DNA of 64,000 nt, from contig JABANP010000090.1 of NCBI GenBank assembly GCA_013115135.1, forward strand, positions 62,001 to 126,000, read 5' to 3'. The position numbers and the translations under genes are program-made. The notes below the pieces were generated by a model that saw nothing but the letters and a program-made list of their open reading frames with translations, did no database searches and had not been told where the DNA came from. Shown piece after piece: positions 45,144 to 55,492 of this stretch; within the stretch, counting starts at the first letter, position 1; each line of letters opens with the position of its first letter. This DNA comes from Perkinsus olseni (Eukaryota > Perkinsozoa > Perkinsida > Perkinsidae).

Positions 45144-46134
45144 TCAGACTTTAATGCCACCGTTTACAACGTACTGGCAGCCGAGTTCGCTGAGTTTGAT
45201 GTGAGCTTGGGCGTAGTCACATAGGAACTTATTATTGTCCTTGGCGTACATCTCAACGTACTTTCTGAATGACGGATCGGTGACGAGGCAATTATCACTT
45301 TCTAAGACAAGGAGGCCATTGTCAGTCTTGCTCTTTGCCTTAGCATCTTCAATGATGTTGACGAAGTACTCGTTGTCGAACTTGAGCCACTTCCTCGCCC
45401 AGGAACGGCCGCCCTTCATACCGATGCCTTCTTTGCCGTCATTACGAGCAATGTTGCTGCCATTGGTGTACTGAGTACCATGACCAGCCGCCTCCTCAAC
45501 GGTTCCAGAGCGGTCCTTGAAGGCCCTACCAATAGTATGAGCACCGGACAGGACGACAATCTCCTGGTCGTTGAAGCCCATACGGTAGAAGATCTTCCTC
45601 AGATGGTCAGCCCCCTCAGGGTTGGGTAGTCTCCCTTCAGGAGGGCATTCCTCAGGTCCGGAGATATCCTTTCCGGCCGAACTTCATGTAAGGGATGATA
45701 TCAGGGCCACCACTGTGCTTCAAGGCACACGCTGAAGCCAACTGGATGGTATCAGCCCAGGAAACGCCAGGGTACTTCGCCTTGATAGGCTGAAGAAACT
45801 TCAACGCCTTCGGTAAGCCAGCATTGGCACCGTGAGACAGCTCCACGTCATAGATGATACCACCACTAGCACCGCCACACTGTGGCCAGGGGAGGGACTT
45901 ATCGTAGGTGCCACTGTCATGCCAGGCAAAGCGGACAATAATAGGGTCGCAGTTGAGCCTGTCGATCATGGCCGTCAATTCATCAGCCATGGCCCTGATG
46001 TCCTTAGCGTACTGGGCCGTGTCAACCTCACCACTGGTAGTAGTGGACGCGGGCCTGACGACCTGTCTATTGGCAGCTGCGGCCGGCACAGGCTTGGACG
46101 TGCTACCTCTGCAAGAATCACAGATGTTACCCAT
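45144..46134 (-). pseudogene. Ascorbate peroxidase, copy 2, one-base frameshift
   Basis: The ATG at 46134 gives MGNICDSCRGSTSKPVPAAA, followed by the distal pocket VRFAWHDSGTYDKSLPWPQC and the segment lost from copy 1 (GGIIYDVELSHGANAGLPKA). After IIPYMKFGRK an extra T in the run at about 45670-45672 shifts the frame and ends translation within a few codons. The remaining half (MGFNDQEIVVLSGAHTIGRA to the stop at 45144) is open in the original frame. Copies 1 and 3 lack the extra base at this point. The gene is either freshly disabled or carries a homopolymer error. Confidence 0.8.
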
Positions 46135-46690
46135 GAATGAATGTTGCCTGAAAGGCTGATGGAATGGATAACCTAAAGTCACAAAGGCTCTCAAAGATCC
46201 AGCGCCTAGGAACAAGACCAGAAACTACCACAACGACTCAACGCTCTTTCCTTCGAGGAACGCTAAAGGAAACTCAGCAAACTCATTGCAGACGAGTAAA
46301 CAGTATTCTAGCGTCATGAACACAAGAAAGTTGTCATCTTTTCAGGATAGTAGGGCTGTTGTAATTGATTCCAGCTAGTCAACGGTGAGTTCCGGTGAAC
46401 TTGTGCCATGAGTGAATACAACGACCTTCGCAGGAGCCACGGGGCGAATCAGCGATACAGGTTTTCCCAGGAAACAGGCTCTGCAGACAACCGTACGGGC
46501 ACCCACGACATGCTCTGCTTCAGATATCATGCGGGGTGTTCAGTTTTGTTACGCCTCACCATGCTAAAGCAGAGTCAAGGTAATACGGTTCGAAGATCAT
46601 AACCGTTCATCAACGTCACTAATAGTGACTCACTATGCTGGTAATAGGAAAAGGCAGGAGGGCAAGGAGTGAGGGCGTCTGTGTTAAAAA

Positions 46691-47471
46691 GGATGGTCCC
46701 TCAAATATTTCACTCGGATCATCATTTTCGTTGCGAGTGACGGCGATTTTTGTGGCGCGTGACAGAGATTCTTGCGGCGCGCGTGAAGATGAAGGGCGCT
46801 TTCTGTGACGCGTGACAGGTTCTTTCACATTCTCTCAGAGTTTTTGTATCAGCTGACCCGGACAGTTTAAGTGATTAATATATTGTTGATGACGGCACTT
46901 GCTACGCCTAGATGCTCATAGACGTTTGATAGCTCTCCCTTCCGGGTTCTAAACGCTATTTTCCGCTAATTTATTTACTCGACGTAAGCTTGTGGGGGGT
47001 ACTGCAGTGACTGAGCAAGAAATCTCCTGTGGAATCCTGAAGCTGTCGATGGGTTACTTCTATGATTTCCTCGTGGCTCTGAAACAAGGAGACTGGGTGG
47101 CGGCCCTAGAGCCTAAAAGGTCACGCCGCAACCAATGTGCCAAGAAGAAGGGCAAAGGCTCACGGAGCCTGATAATAGGCGGCACCTGTGTTTAGACTCA
47201 GGACTGGGAAGAACACAACAGCGGATGGCTGAAGATACTAACTGTGACGACTAATAGGCGATGACAATCATGACGTCGTATGCCGCTCGTCCTCACAGCG
47301 ATCTAAAAACTACCTTCTGAAATTGATATGAAACAAGTCGGAGACATTGGTGCCTTTTTGACACGCAACACACCTCCCACTTGGCGACAAGACCATCGGA
47401 ATGTCGCCCGACTAGAAAGTTTTGGCGAGCTCAGAGATTGACGACCATCGGGGATGGTGCTATTGAATGTT
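46691..47471. other. Spacer between duplication unit 2 and peroxidase copy 3
   Basis: Around 46740-46820 the motif GGCGCGTGACAG and the variant GACGCGTGACAG recur, with related GGCGCGCGTGA between them, forming a small GC-rich repeat cluster. A short plus-strand open frame (46992-47195) shows no recognised features. Confidence 0.4.
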
Positions 47472-48662
47472 TCATACCTTGATGCCACCATCAACGATAT
47501 ATTCACAGCCCAGTTCACTCAGCTTGATATGCGCTTTTTCATAATCTTTTAAAAACTTGTCGTTGTCCTCGGCGTATATCTCGACGTACTCTCTGAATGA
47601 GAGGTCGGAGACGAGCGCGTTGTCGCTCTCGAGCACCAGCAAGCCAGTGTCATCTTCGGAGTCCCTCAGCGCATCTTCCATGATGTTGATAAAGAACTCG
47701 TTGTCAAACTTGAGCCATTTCCTCGCCCAGGAACGGCCGCCCTTCATACCGATGCCTTCTTTGCCGTCAAGGCGGGCGACTTTATCTCCGCTAGTGTATT
47801 GAGTACCATGACCAGCCGCCTCCTCAACGGTTCCGGAGCGGTCCTTGAAGGCCCTACCAATAGTATGCGCACCGGACAGGACGACAATCTCCTGGTCGTT
47901 GAAGCCCATACGGTAGAAGATCTGCCTCAGATGGTCAGCCCCCTCAGGGTTGGGTAGTCTCCCCTCAGGAGGGCACTCCTCCGGTCCAGAGATATCCTTC
48001 CGGCCGAACTTCATCTTGGGGATGATATCGGGGCCACCACAGTGCTTCAAGGCACACGCCGAAGCCAACTGGATGAGATCAGCCCAGGAAACAAGAGGGT
48101 ACTTTGCCTTGATAGGCTCCAAGTACCTCCGAGCTTTGGCCAGCCCAGCGTTGGCTTCGTGCTTGAGCTCCACATCATAGATGATACCACCACTAGCACC
48201 GCCACACTGTGGCCAGGGAAGGGACTTATCGTAGGTGCCACTGTCATGCCAGGCAAAGCGGACGATGATAGGGTCGCAGTTGAGGTCATCGATCATGGCC
48301 GTCAGTTCATCAGCCATGGCTCTGAGGTCCTTAGCGTACTGCTCAGGATCAACGCTTGTAGTGTCGGTCGATGCCATACTAAGAGGTTGGACAACTGACA
48401 GAAACTGGGCAGCGGCGGCGGCGCGAAGCAGACCGGTTCCATTAGGGATTCGCTGTACAGCCCCAGCCGAGGGGGCAGGCGATCGTACCAGTGGTCCGGG
48501 ACCACACCTGAGTATCCCCACGACACGTATGCCTGGGCCGTCACCAGTTCGTGAGACGCGGATTCCGCACGCATGAGCACGGCGGAGCGATGCAGGCCGA
48601 TGGCGCGCCTCTTCCTCAAGGGAGCGCCGTAGACACTGTGTTGCTTCTCCGTTGTTTCTCAT
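47472..48662 (-). CDS. APX: Ascorbate peroxidase (class I heme peroxidase), copy 3, open
   Basis: The enzyme reduces hydrogen peroxide with ascorbate. From the ATG at 48377 (MASTDTTSVDPEQYAKDLRA) it is a 301-residue class I peroxidase. The distal pocket IIVRFAWHDSGTYD supplies Arg, Trp and His, and VVLSGAHTIGRAF supplies the proximal histidine. ARKWLKFDNEFFINIMED and LLVLESDNALVSDLSFREYV follow the plant-type plan. An ATG at 48662 in the same frame would add a 95-residue Arg-rich, acid-poor leader, possibly a targeting peptide; which start is used is unclear. The middle is nearly the same as copies 1 and 2, while the C-terminus (ALRDSEDDTG against AKAKSKTDNG) is diverged, suggesting an older paralogue or partial gene conversion. 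Confidence 0.92.
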   Translation of the reverse strand: MRNNGEATQCLRRSLEEEARHRPASLRRAHACGIRVSRTGDGPGIRVVGILRCGPGPLVRSPAPSAGAVQRIPNGTGLLRAAAAAQFLSVVQPLSMASTDTTSVDPEQYAKDLRAMADELTAMIDDLNCDPIIVRFAWHDSGTYDKSLPWPQCGGASGGIIYDVELKHEANAGLAKARRYLEPIKAKYPLVSWADLIQLASACALKHCGGPDIIPKMKFGRKDISGPEECPPEGRLPNPEGADHLRQIFYRMGFNDQEIVVLSGAHTIGRAFKDRSGTVEEAAGHGTQYTSGDKVARLDGKEGIGMKGGRSWARKWLKFDNEFFINIMEDALRDSEDDTGLLVLESDNALVSDLSFREYVEIYAEDNDKFLKDYEKAHIKLSELGCEYIVDGGIKV

Positions 48663-48912
48663 AGTCAACGCGAGGCGAGAAGGAGTGTAAAGTCTTCTAC
48701 TTTCCCAAGCTTACTCTCTCGAGGGGAATCAGCTATGCACGCATGCTCAAGACGATCGGCGCATAATGAGTAACACACTGGCGCCTTCGGGTGGTACTGC
48801 AGGCGATGATCTCCGAACACTCAGTGGCCCGACGACCACTCCCAATCCCTGTCCGCTATTGCCACTGACACTCAAGAATGATCAAGCTGACAATCTACTG
48901 TACTAGGGATGC

Positions 48913-51209
48913 TCAAAATCTAGTTTGGTCGCAGATATGGTTAAGACGGGCAGCGTGCGTCGAGCTGTGCTTCTGAGTTCGGCAAGCCGTACCATACCTA
49001 ACCGAACAAACCTAGCATTGCAGCCTGCATCCGAGGTCGACCATCACCAGCAGTTCTCGCGGCCTCGGCATCTCTGTGGTAGTTGCTCCTCCGCCAGGCT
49101 CTTCCGATACTGGAAGATACATTGCTTAACCGCCTGGTAGGCGCACTTGGAGCAAACATAATGGTCATTGTAGAAGTCCCGGACTTGGACTTCTCTAGTA
49201 GCGCCATCAACTTCGAATTTAAATTTTGCAGTCTGGTCTCGGGCGAGGACTTCTCGCGTGACGTCCTCGATGCTTTTCCGCGCCCCTTGTAAGTGCTCCT
49301 CGAAGGCAGTAGTTTCAAACACATTCTCACCGAATGCTCGGTAAATAACAACGAAGGCCAGCGGCCTCGAAAATACCATCAGATCCCTCAGTCTCCGTAG
49401 ATTGGGATCCGAGGACCACATCTGAGTGGAAGAAGAACCCGGGGAGGGTCCAGCAAGGCCCTGCCCGGATGCACTTAGACACTGTCGGTTGGTGGCTGGC
49501 GTGCAGTAGGCCTGACACATAGGGAATTGGCTGATGACTTGACGAGGCCATCTCACCTTGGTACAGACTGCACAGCGAACGTGCAGGTCGGGTCTATCAG
49601 GAACAGCCATTCTACAAGTATTACAAGATACATGCAGGGCATTCTGGACGCATCGAGACCTAGGGTGAAGCCAAGATACGTGGAGACAGTGCACGGGACA
49701 GCTGACCCTGGGACAGGATTGATGGCTTGACAGTAGGCGCATCTTGGACCTTGCAGGTGGAAGAGCATACCCATGCCCACTGAGAACGAGTGATGGACAA
49801 CGGTCACCCCCAGTGGATGCTACTGGCAAAGTGATACTCCTCTTCGTCCTCCTCGCTGTCGTAAGGGTCTTCATCATCATCATATTCATCGTCATAGTCC
49901 GAGTAGGTTACATCACTCCGGCCTATCGTTCCCGCTGAGGTAGCCGACCCATGAGCCGCCAACAGGAAGCCACGATTAACCTTGCCCAGATCGTAACTTG
50001 CAAAAAACGCAGTGAGGACGTCTCCAGGGGCGCAAGACACAGCCTCACTCGTTCTTGAGGAGCGTATCCGAGTCGTCTGACTGCTTCTTCTCCTGCTCCG
50101 ACCGTCTATCTGTTACAGCAGGAGGCCCTGAAAGCTGACGAAGGGCGGCGCCTGGCCTACCTCGAATTTTTTCGGCCTCCACAAGCTTCTCGGTGAGATT
50201 GACCACGGTACGGTTGGGCTTCACGCTTCTCACTCTCGACCGGCACTGCGGACAGTCAGTGTGCCGCTGCAGCCATTGGCTCAGACAAGACGAGCAAAAG
50301 TTATGCAGACAGTCTAGGACGGATACTGGGCGATACATCAGGTCCTGAGAAGATACCACCCAGAGGTTGATGATGAGAAGATATCATTCAGGTTCACCTG
50401 GCAGATCGCACAGCGGAGTTCCTCAGATATTTCTTCTTCCCCCGGTAGCTCAGAGGAGCTCGAGTCTCTCCGGCGCTTCTGTCCGGACAGCTGAGGAGTA
50501 GTAGGCTGACGAGAGGGTTGGGCTGCTGACGGCGCAGGGCTGGCGCCGAGGACGAGCTGATACCCTAGTATCGGACCTGGCAGGTGTTGCGTGTTAGTAC
50601 ATCTTCAACCTAAGATTCGTCTCGTGACCCACCTTTGTCCGGCGGAAAAAGGAATATCATTTCGCCATCGGAAATGTGAGACACTCCACTTCGACCAACT
50701 TTCCGGCAACTCTGCAAAGTCCTTCCGACGAACGTTCCACCGCGACTGCGGTTACTGATGATCCATCCTGGGACTGAAGCCATGCAGCACCGGTGTTCAA
50801 GAGACGAAGGAGAGGACCCCTACCTGACTGTCCCGGCAGAGGAGCTCCAATGGACAACTCAAAGTGGAACTTGGAGACCTGAGGGACGTTGACGGTGACC
50901 TGAGGGAGAAGGGCTGGCCTCGTCGTGATCAGCAGGGATCATTCTCACAGCTTTGACGTTATCGCCTCGCTTGGGAGGCCCCCGGCCTACTCTGACGCAG
51001 GTCTCGGAGGGGAACTCGACGTCGAGGAGGATGTGGGGACACAAGGACTTCAACCGCCGACCAGCGGCCATCCTCGATCCAGGGTCTACACCTAACCACG
51101 ATGGCCCAGCACTTGAAGATGGACAGTCGGTCTTACCAGTGGTGGGGTTGTCGAGCGGCTGAAGTGCCGACGAGGAGGAGGAAGGGGCGCTCCCGCCAGG
51201 ACCAAACAT
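48913..51209 (-). CDS. CHFR: CHFR-like checkpoint E3 ubiquitin ligase (FHA, RING, Cys-rich), multi-exon
   Basis: CHFR delays entry into mitosis under stress and ubiquitylates mitotic proteins. From the ATG at 51209 (MFGPGGSAPSSSSSALQPLD) an FHA domain follows: TCVRVGRGPPKRGDNVKAV (Gly-Arg), then VSKFHFELSIGAPLP (Ser-x-x-His) and LLRLLNTGAAW. The RING is LDCLHNFCSSCLSQWLQRHT, then DCPQCRSRVRSV. An acidic linker (DYDDEYDDDEDPYDSEEDEE) precedes the cysteine-rich part (HVSCNTCRMAVPDRPDLHVR). The end, YVCSKCAYQAVKQCIFQYRK, is joined by a 3' intron to CWYGTACRTQKHSSTHAARL and NHICDQTRF, almost the animal CHFR C-terminus with its PBZ-type zinc finger. That final intron has donor GTGATGG and acceptor CGGTTAG. 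Frame changes elsewhere mark further short introns. Confidence is high because all three domains occur in the right order. Confidence 0.88.
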
Positions 51210-51329
51210 AACAGACGTAAAGAGGTTGGAAAAATATACGGCCGCGCGGCAAGGCCAGAGACCTGCGGTGCATGAGTCCACTCCGACCCTGCGGCACCCC
51301 CGAACGAAAGCAAATCGGTCTGTGGAGAC

Positions 51330-52443
51330 TCAACCAACATCCTCGGACATGGGTATGGTGATGCATGAACTGCTGCTACTGCTGCTGGCCTCCTTGATAG
51401 TATCAACCTCCGCCCATCGACTCAACTGGGTGGCCACGAGACCCTTCTCGAGACCGGTTCTTTGCGCTATTCCCTGGTTCATCTTCCTTCTCCTCCGTCC
51501 ACTCTGACCAGAGGGAGCCGCTGTCTCCGGCCGCTCATCCGCCCTTGTCAGGCACTCAGCGTTCCCGATAGGTGACTCCCGCCTGGGATGGGAGGGACCT
51601 CTACCCACTTCCACCTCCTCTCCACTACGAGCGCTCAGCCCTCCGACGGCCATGTCCGTCAGGCGGACCTCCGAATCGCTCTGGGCCTCCCTAGCCCGGT
51701 GTATGATGCCGTTGGCCCAGCGTCGTGCATCCGACTTCGCAGCGCTGACCAACCGCCCCAGCTCGATCTTCTCGGCCTTGGCACTGGCCAGGGCTTGCTT
51801 CAACAACCTGAGGGTCGTTCACTGACAGCCACGAACAGACAGCAGCAGGGACTCACCTTACGTCCTCTCTGTCCCTGCCCAACTCCGCCAGGAGCGCTCC
51901 TCGGCGACCGACTATCTCCCCAACCTGTCTCTCCAAATCTCGGCATTCCTCAGTTATCCTATGCTTTCGATCCAGCAGCAAGCCTCGCTGGTCGAGCGCC
52001 TTTTGAAGTTCCACTCGGACATTTTTGATGCTTTTCTTGAGTGCCGAAGCTCTGCTTCGCTCCGCTGTAATATCTTGCTTCAATGACAGACACGTCGACC
52101 TTGCATTCCTCCAGTTCAAGTAGGCCAGCTTCTGTCGCTCAGCCTTCGCCCGTCCCAGGGCCTCAACCCCTCCCTGTGGCCCAGACTTTGGATCAGGGTC
52201 CTCCTCATTTTCATCTTCTCGGACCGCCCTCTGTGGAGCCACGCTGGAGCGTTGACTCTCACGCTTGCTAGTATCTTCCCCGCTGGGCCGACCTCTACCG
52301 GGCTTAGCGACAGCAGCCTCTCGAGCCCTGCGCTCAGCCGCTGCGTCCAGGTCCTCCCCGAGGCTCTTATTGTACTGATCCAAAGCACGGAAGAAAGCCG
52401 CTGCTCGTTGGTCACGCTGTTGAGGGTGGATACTGTGAGCCAT
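51330..52443 (-). CDS. Coiled-coil protein, two exons, family unknown
   Basis: The ATG at 52443 opens MAHSIHPQQRDQRAAAFFRA. An intron with donor GTGAGTCC and acceptor CGACCCTCAG joins LGRDREDVR to LLKQALASAKAEKIELGRLV. From about residue 90 the sequence is a long charged helix (SLKQDITAERSRASALKKSI, VRVELQKALDQRGLLLDRKH, ECRDLERQVGEIVGRRGALL), a clear coiled coil. The tail is Ser/Arg-rich and ends in a serine run near [18 protein letters not shown]. No catalytic or membrane features are seen. It could be cytoskeletal or centrosomal, but nothing specific supports that. It sits 120 bp from the CHFR-like start on the same strand. Confidence 0.68.
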
Positions 52444-52528
52444 TCGAAAGTGAAGCTGACTGCTATCTTGACAGGAGGCTGCCGTCCACGACTAACCCAA
52501 CAGAGTTCGAAGCAGAATCACCATCACC

Positions 52529-52840
52529 ATGCCCGTCAGCTTGCTTCTTTTGGCTGCAACCCCGATGGCCTACGGTGTAACCAGTATGACCACGCAGCCT
52601 CTTCGACATCAATTAACAGATACATACGCGGATTATGCTGGGGCTGACGATGGTCCGCAGCGCAGTACCGAGGACGTGGCGAGGAAGTATTGCACGCTGC
52701 GTCACCAATGGTTGGCGTCACATCCCTTCGTGGCGCCCATTTATTCCTGCGCTCGGCGCCAAACACAAAAAATCTGTTTACACAGTGATCTAGAACCGAC
52801 TAGGGTGCCCCACCAAGGGCCCGTCGAGTACTCTCGCTAG
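52529..52840 (+). CDS. Small putative secreted protein
   Basis: The ATG at 52529 gives MPVSLLLLAATPMAYG, a good signal peptide, followed by 85 mostly polar residues with three cysteines (KYCTLRHQW, YSCARRQ, KICLHSD). It is intronless and on the strand opposite to all its neighbours, which lowers confidence. No family recognised. Confidence 0.35.
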   Translation: MPVSLLLLAATPMAYGVTSMTTQPLRHQLTDTYADYAGADDGPQRSTEDVARKYCTLRHQWLASHPFVAPIYSCARRQTQKICLHSDLEPTRVPHQGPVEYSR

Positions 52841-53595
52841 GAAAACCGGCGTGAGAGAAAGTACAAGCGCGCCTGAGTTGACCGCGATCCCGTGATCAAC
52901 GGACCAGATACCAACTTTCTCAGGCTCGAAGAAAAGAATAACCTACGGCCAGCATAAAATGGCGGCTACAGACGACTTCCCACGAAGATGCTGTTTTCCT
53001 ATGAGCAAGCGACGCCGACGGCCAAGCGAGAATATCCGAACTCAACTTCGATCTGCCGTGGTGAAACAGCTAATCGTCAATTAAGGCATCGTCATATACT
53101 TGACGACTTCACATACATCATCATCATATTGATATTAATACGATCCTCCAACCAGACGATCGGCCTGCAAGGAGAGTTCCATTGAAACTGTGGCTGAGTC
53201 GGGACCAACTCCATGAACGCGATATCAAAAACGACCTTGTCACGCTGAGGAGCTGCAACAACCTCAACTGGGGAACAGGAGCGCTACTCACTGACACTCA
53301 CTCCTCGCGGTGGGTAGGTTGCAAATAGGGGTCTTGCATGCAGCACCTACGGGAGTGATGATGACGGCAGTGAGCTGCCGTGGTAGGGAGAGGCTCACTG
53401 GGTTGCTGCCGTGTCAGCGATGACACATGCTACGAATTGTAGCCAGATTGTAACTAGGAGGAGATAACATCAACCACAGACGAGCGAACTATTATTCTCA
53501 GCCATACAGGCGACATCAAGCCTAGGGCGGCCGTACCACACCGAAGCCGTCCTTACTCGTTGTGCTTCAGGATATCAACATCGTCCGCGGCCTTC
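52841..53595. other. Intergenic region, about 0.75 kb
   Basis: No gene, RNA or notable repeat is recognised. It lies between a doubtful plus-strand gene and the 3' end of a minus-strand RING gene. Confidence 0.4.
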
Positions 53596-55345
53596 CTATC
53601 CTCGGCTGTCCTCTGATCTGAGGGGGAGGAAGAGAGCGTTGTAATCAACCCAGGCAGCCCGAGCTGCAGCACGGAATGCTATCCAACCTACTCCCGGGGC
53701 TAGTAGTCTCGTATGGAGAAAGAGAAGTTCTACTCGACGAGCAGGGCGCAAGCCGTGGATGAGAACCTCGAGCTCACCTAAGATCTTCTTCTTCGCAGAC
53801 AGGGCCTCGATGAGGTTACTGATCCCCAGGTTCGGGCGTATGGCCTCAACACGGGTCCTGCATTGAGGACAGTGGTCGTCCTTCTTCACCCAACACCCTA
53901 TGCATGACGAACAGTAGCAGTGTAGGCACGGCCACACGCTCACTGCGTTGTACATGTAACACTGAAAGAGACAACAGCAACAAGTCCACAGCAGGTCTGT
54001 AGGGATCCAGATGCTACCTGGCAGACGGCGCACTGCAGGTCCAAGTACGCGCTCTCATCATCGTCATCGTTCGTAACAGCAGCAGGAGGAGAAGGAGGAG
54101 AGTCGCCCTCGTCATCATCAGAATCAACCAGATCGACCACATCAGCTTCCGCTAGTTTTCGTTTCTTCTTCCCTCCCGGCCTCGGTGCGTTATCGAAGGC
54201 CGCCATCACCGCCTGGAACCACTCCTCGTCCACCCCACTCGGCGCCGTAACAGCAGCGGGAGGGGCAGGGAGCATGGCTCGGCGCAGAGCCACCAGAACC
54301 GCGCGCAGGGGGAGCCCTTCGGTAGTGCGAGAAGGAACAGACGATGACGACGACGAAGAGGATGAACGCGACGCTGGAGCTGCTCCCGGCTGCTGCACGC
54401 CTGTCCGAAGTTCGGTAGGAGAAGGGGGTTCAGGTGCTGCCTCGAAGACCGCACGGAAACCGAGATGGGGCGTGTCCGGAGCTGAGCCAGCAAGCCACAG
54501 TGGAATATGTCGATCACCGTGACGGCTACGATACCGATGACTCCACCTTTCTTCTCTCTCAGGAATATCTTAGCATCGGGCTTCAACCAAGCTGTTGTGG
54601 ATCGAGACACCGTTTGTGACAGCCCATCTTCCAGTACAAGACACGGGCTCTCGTCGTACCTCTGGTTCGCGCTGGTCAGCGACCACTGGTCGTCTGAGAA
54701 CAGCAGTAAACTCTCCCCCTCGAGACTAAGAGGGATCTTCCTACAGTCAGTGTCTTCTGTTATCTCTGCATCCGGCAATCTCCTAAGGGTAAAATTGACG
54801 AGAAGTTTGGTAGGCAGTATGACCTAACCCATTCCGCAGCAGTGAGCTCTAACTCGGTCTCGAGGAGTGACCTCCTCTCCCCCTTACGCAAAGCACATCG
54901 CGGCCCCAAGGCGGGTTCTTGTTTATGTTCAGTTTCTCCAACCCCACCATCGGAATGCTAGGAATGACATCTGGGGACGAGGGACTCCAACCGGATGAGC
55001 TGCCTCCTCGCCTTTCCGCCTGAGGGTGAGAGAGAGGGTACGGGCAACGTGGTGGCGACAGGCACCTTCCCCGCAACCACCTGCTTGAGGAGGTCGAGGG
55101 TTACTTCCCGCCCCAGGAGAGTTAGCGTTCGCAGCTGGCCGCTGGTTTGGGACTGGTCCCAAGCCTCCTTGCCCCGGTACCAAGCCTCCTTGCGCCGGTG
55201 ACAACCCTCCTTGCCCCGGTACCATCCCTCCTTGCCCCGGTACCATCCCTCCTTGCCCCGGTACCAACCCTACTCGTCCTGCTATTAACCCTAATTGCCC
55301 TGGTCGGGCTATTAGCCCTGGCTGAGGCGACCAGGGATCTGCCAT
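53596..55345 (-). CDS. Second CHFR-like RING protein with a Gly/Pro-rich repeat, multi-exon
   Basis: The RING is clear: LQCAVCQ, then after a short intron VWPCLHCYCSSCIGCWVKKD and DHCPQCRTRVEAIRPN, the same spacing as in the CHFR-like neighbour. Upstream is an acidic linker (ADVVDLVDSDDDEGDSPP), and before it text such as LVLEDGLSQTVSRSTTAW where an FHA fold could lie. The proposed start is the ATG at 55345 (MADPWSPQPGLIARPGQLGL), which leads into 7-residue repeats of the LVPGQGG type. Frames change several times between 54800 and 55140, and the exon chain there is not settled; IPMVGLEKLNINKNPPWG is a candidate FHA strand region. After the RING a helical tail runs to 53596, with no cysteine-rich C-terminal domain like the neighbour's. 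It is probably a diverged paralogue. Confidence 0.62.
55167..55313 (-). repeat. 21-bp minisatellite (about seven units) inside a coding exon
   Basis: Five clear units of the type CCTTGCCCCGGTACCATCCC plus one base, and two decayed ones on the right. The unit length is a multiple of three, so unit changes keep the frame. Translated on the minus strand it gives repeats of the form LVPGQGG/MVPGQGG. Confidence 0.8.
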
Positions 55346-55492
55346 TACACTACAGTAGGCGGGTGCTGCAGCTGCTGCTCGTAGCAAGGTAACACTGAAC
55401 GCAATCACTACCAAGAGGACAGAGAAACGAACTAAACAAGCGATGGAACAACGGCCTCGTGAAGGTCAATGGTACTCAACTGCAGTATCTTT

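Larger units (their letters stand above)
42795..46690. repeat. Tandem segmental duplication, unit 2
   Basis: This is the partner of unit 1 (37560-41320). It keeps the internal 116 bp missing from the unit 1 peroxidase. It carries its own small indels: an extra T at 44860-44861, an extra TG at 44508-44509 and an extra T at about 45670-45672. Similarity fades just after the word TAATAGGAAAAG near 46650, apart from a short GAGGGCGTCTGTGTTA stretch. Confidence 0.9.

Noticed and set aside
55167..55313. Regularly spaced repeats that might suggest a CRISPR array
   Set aside because: Units are 21 bp with no spacers, lie in a coding exon, and the genome is eukaryotic.
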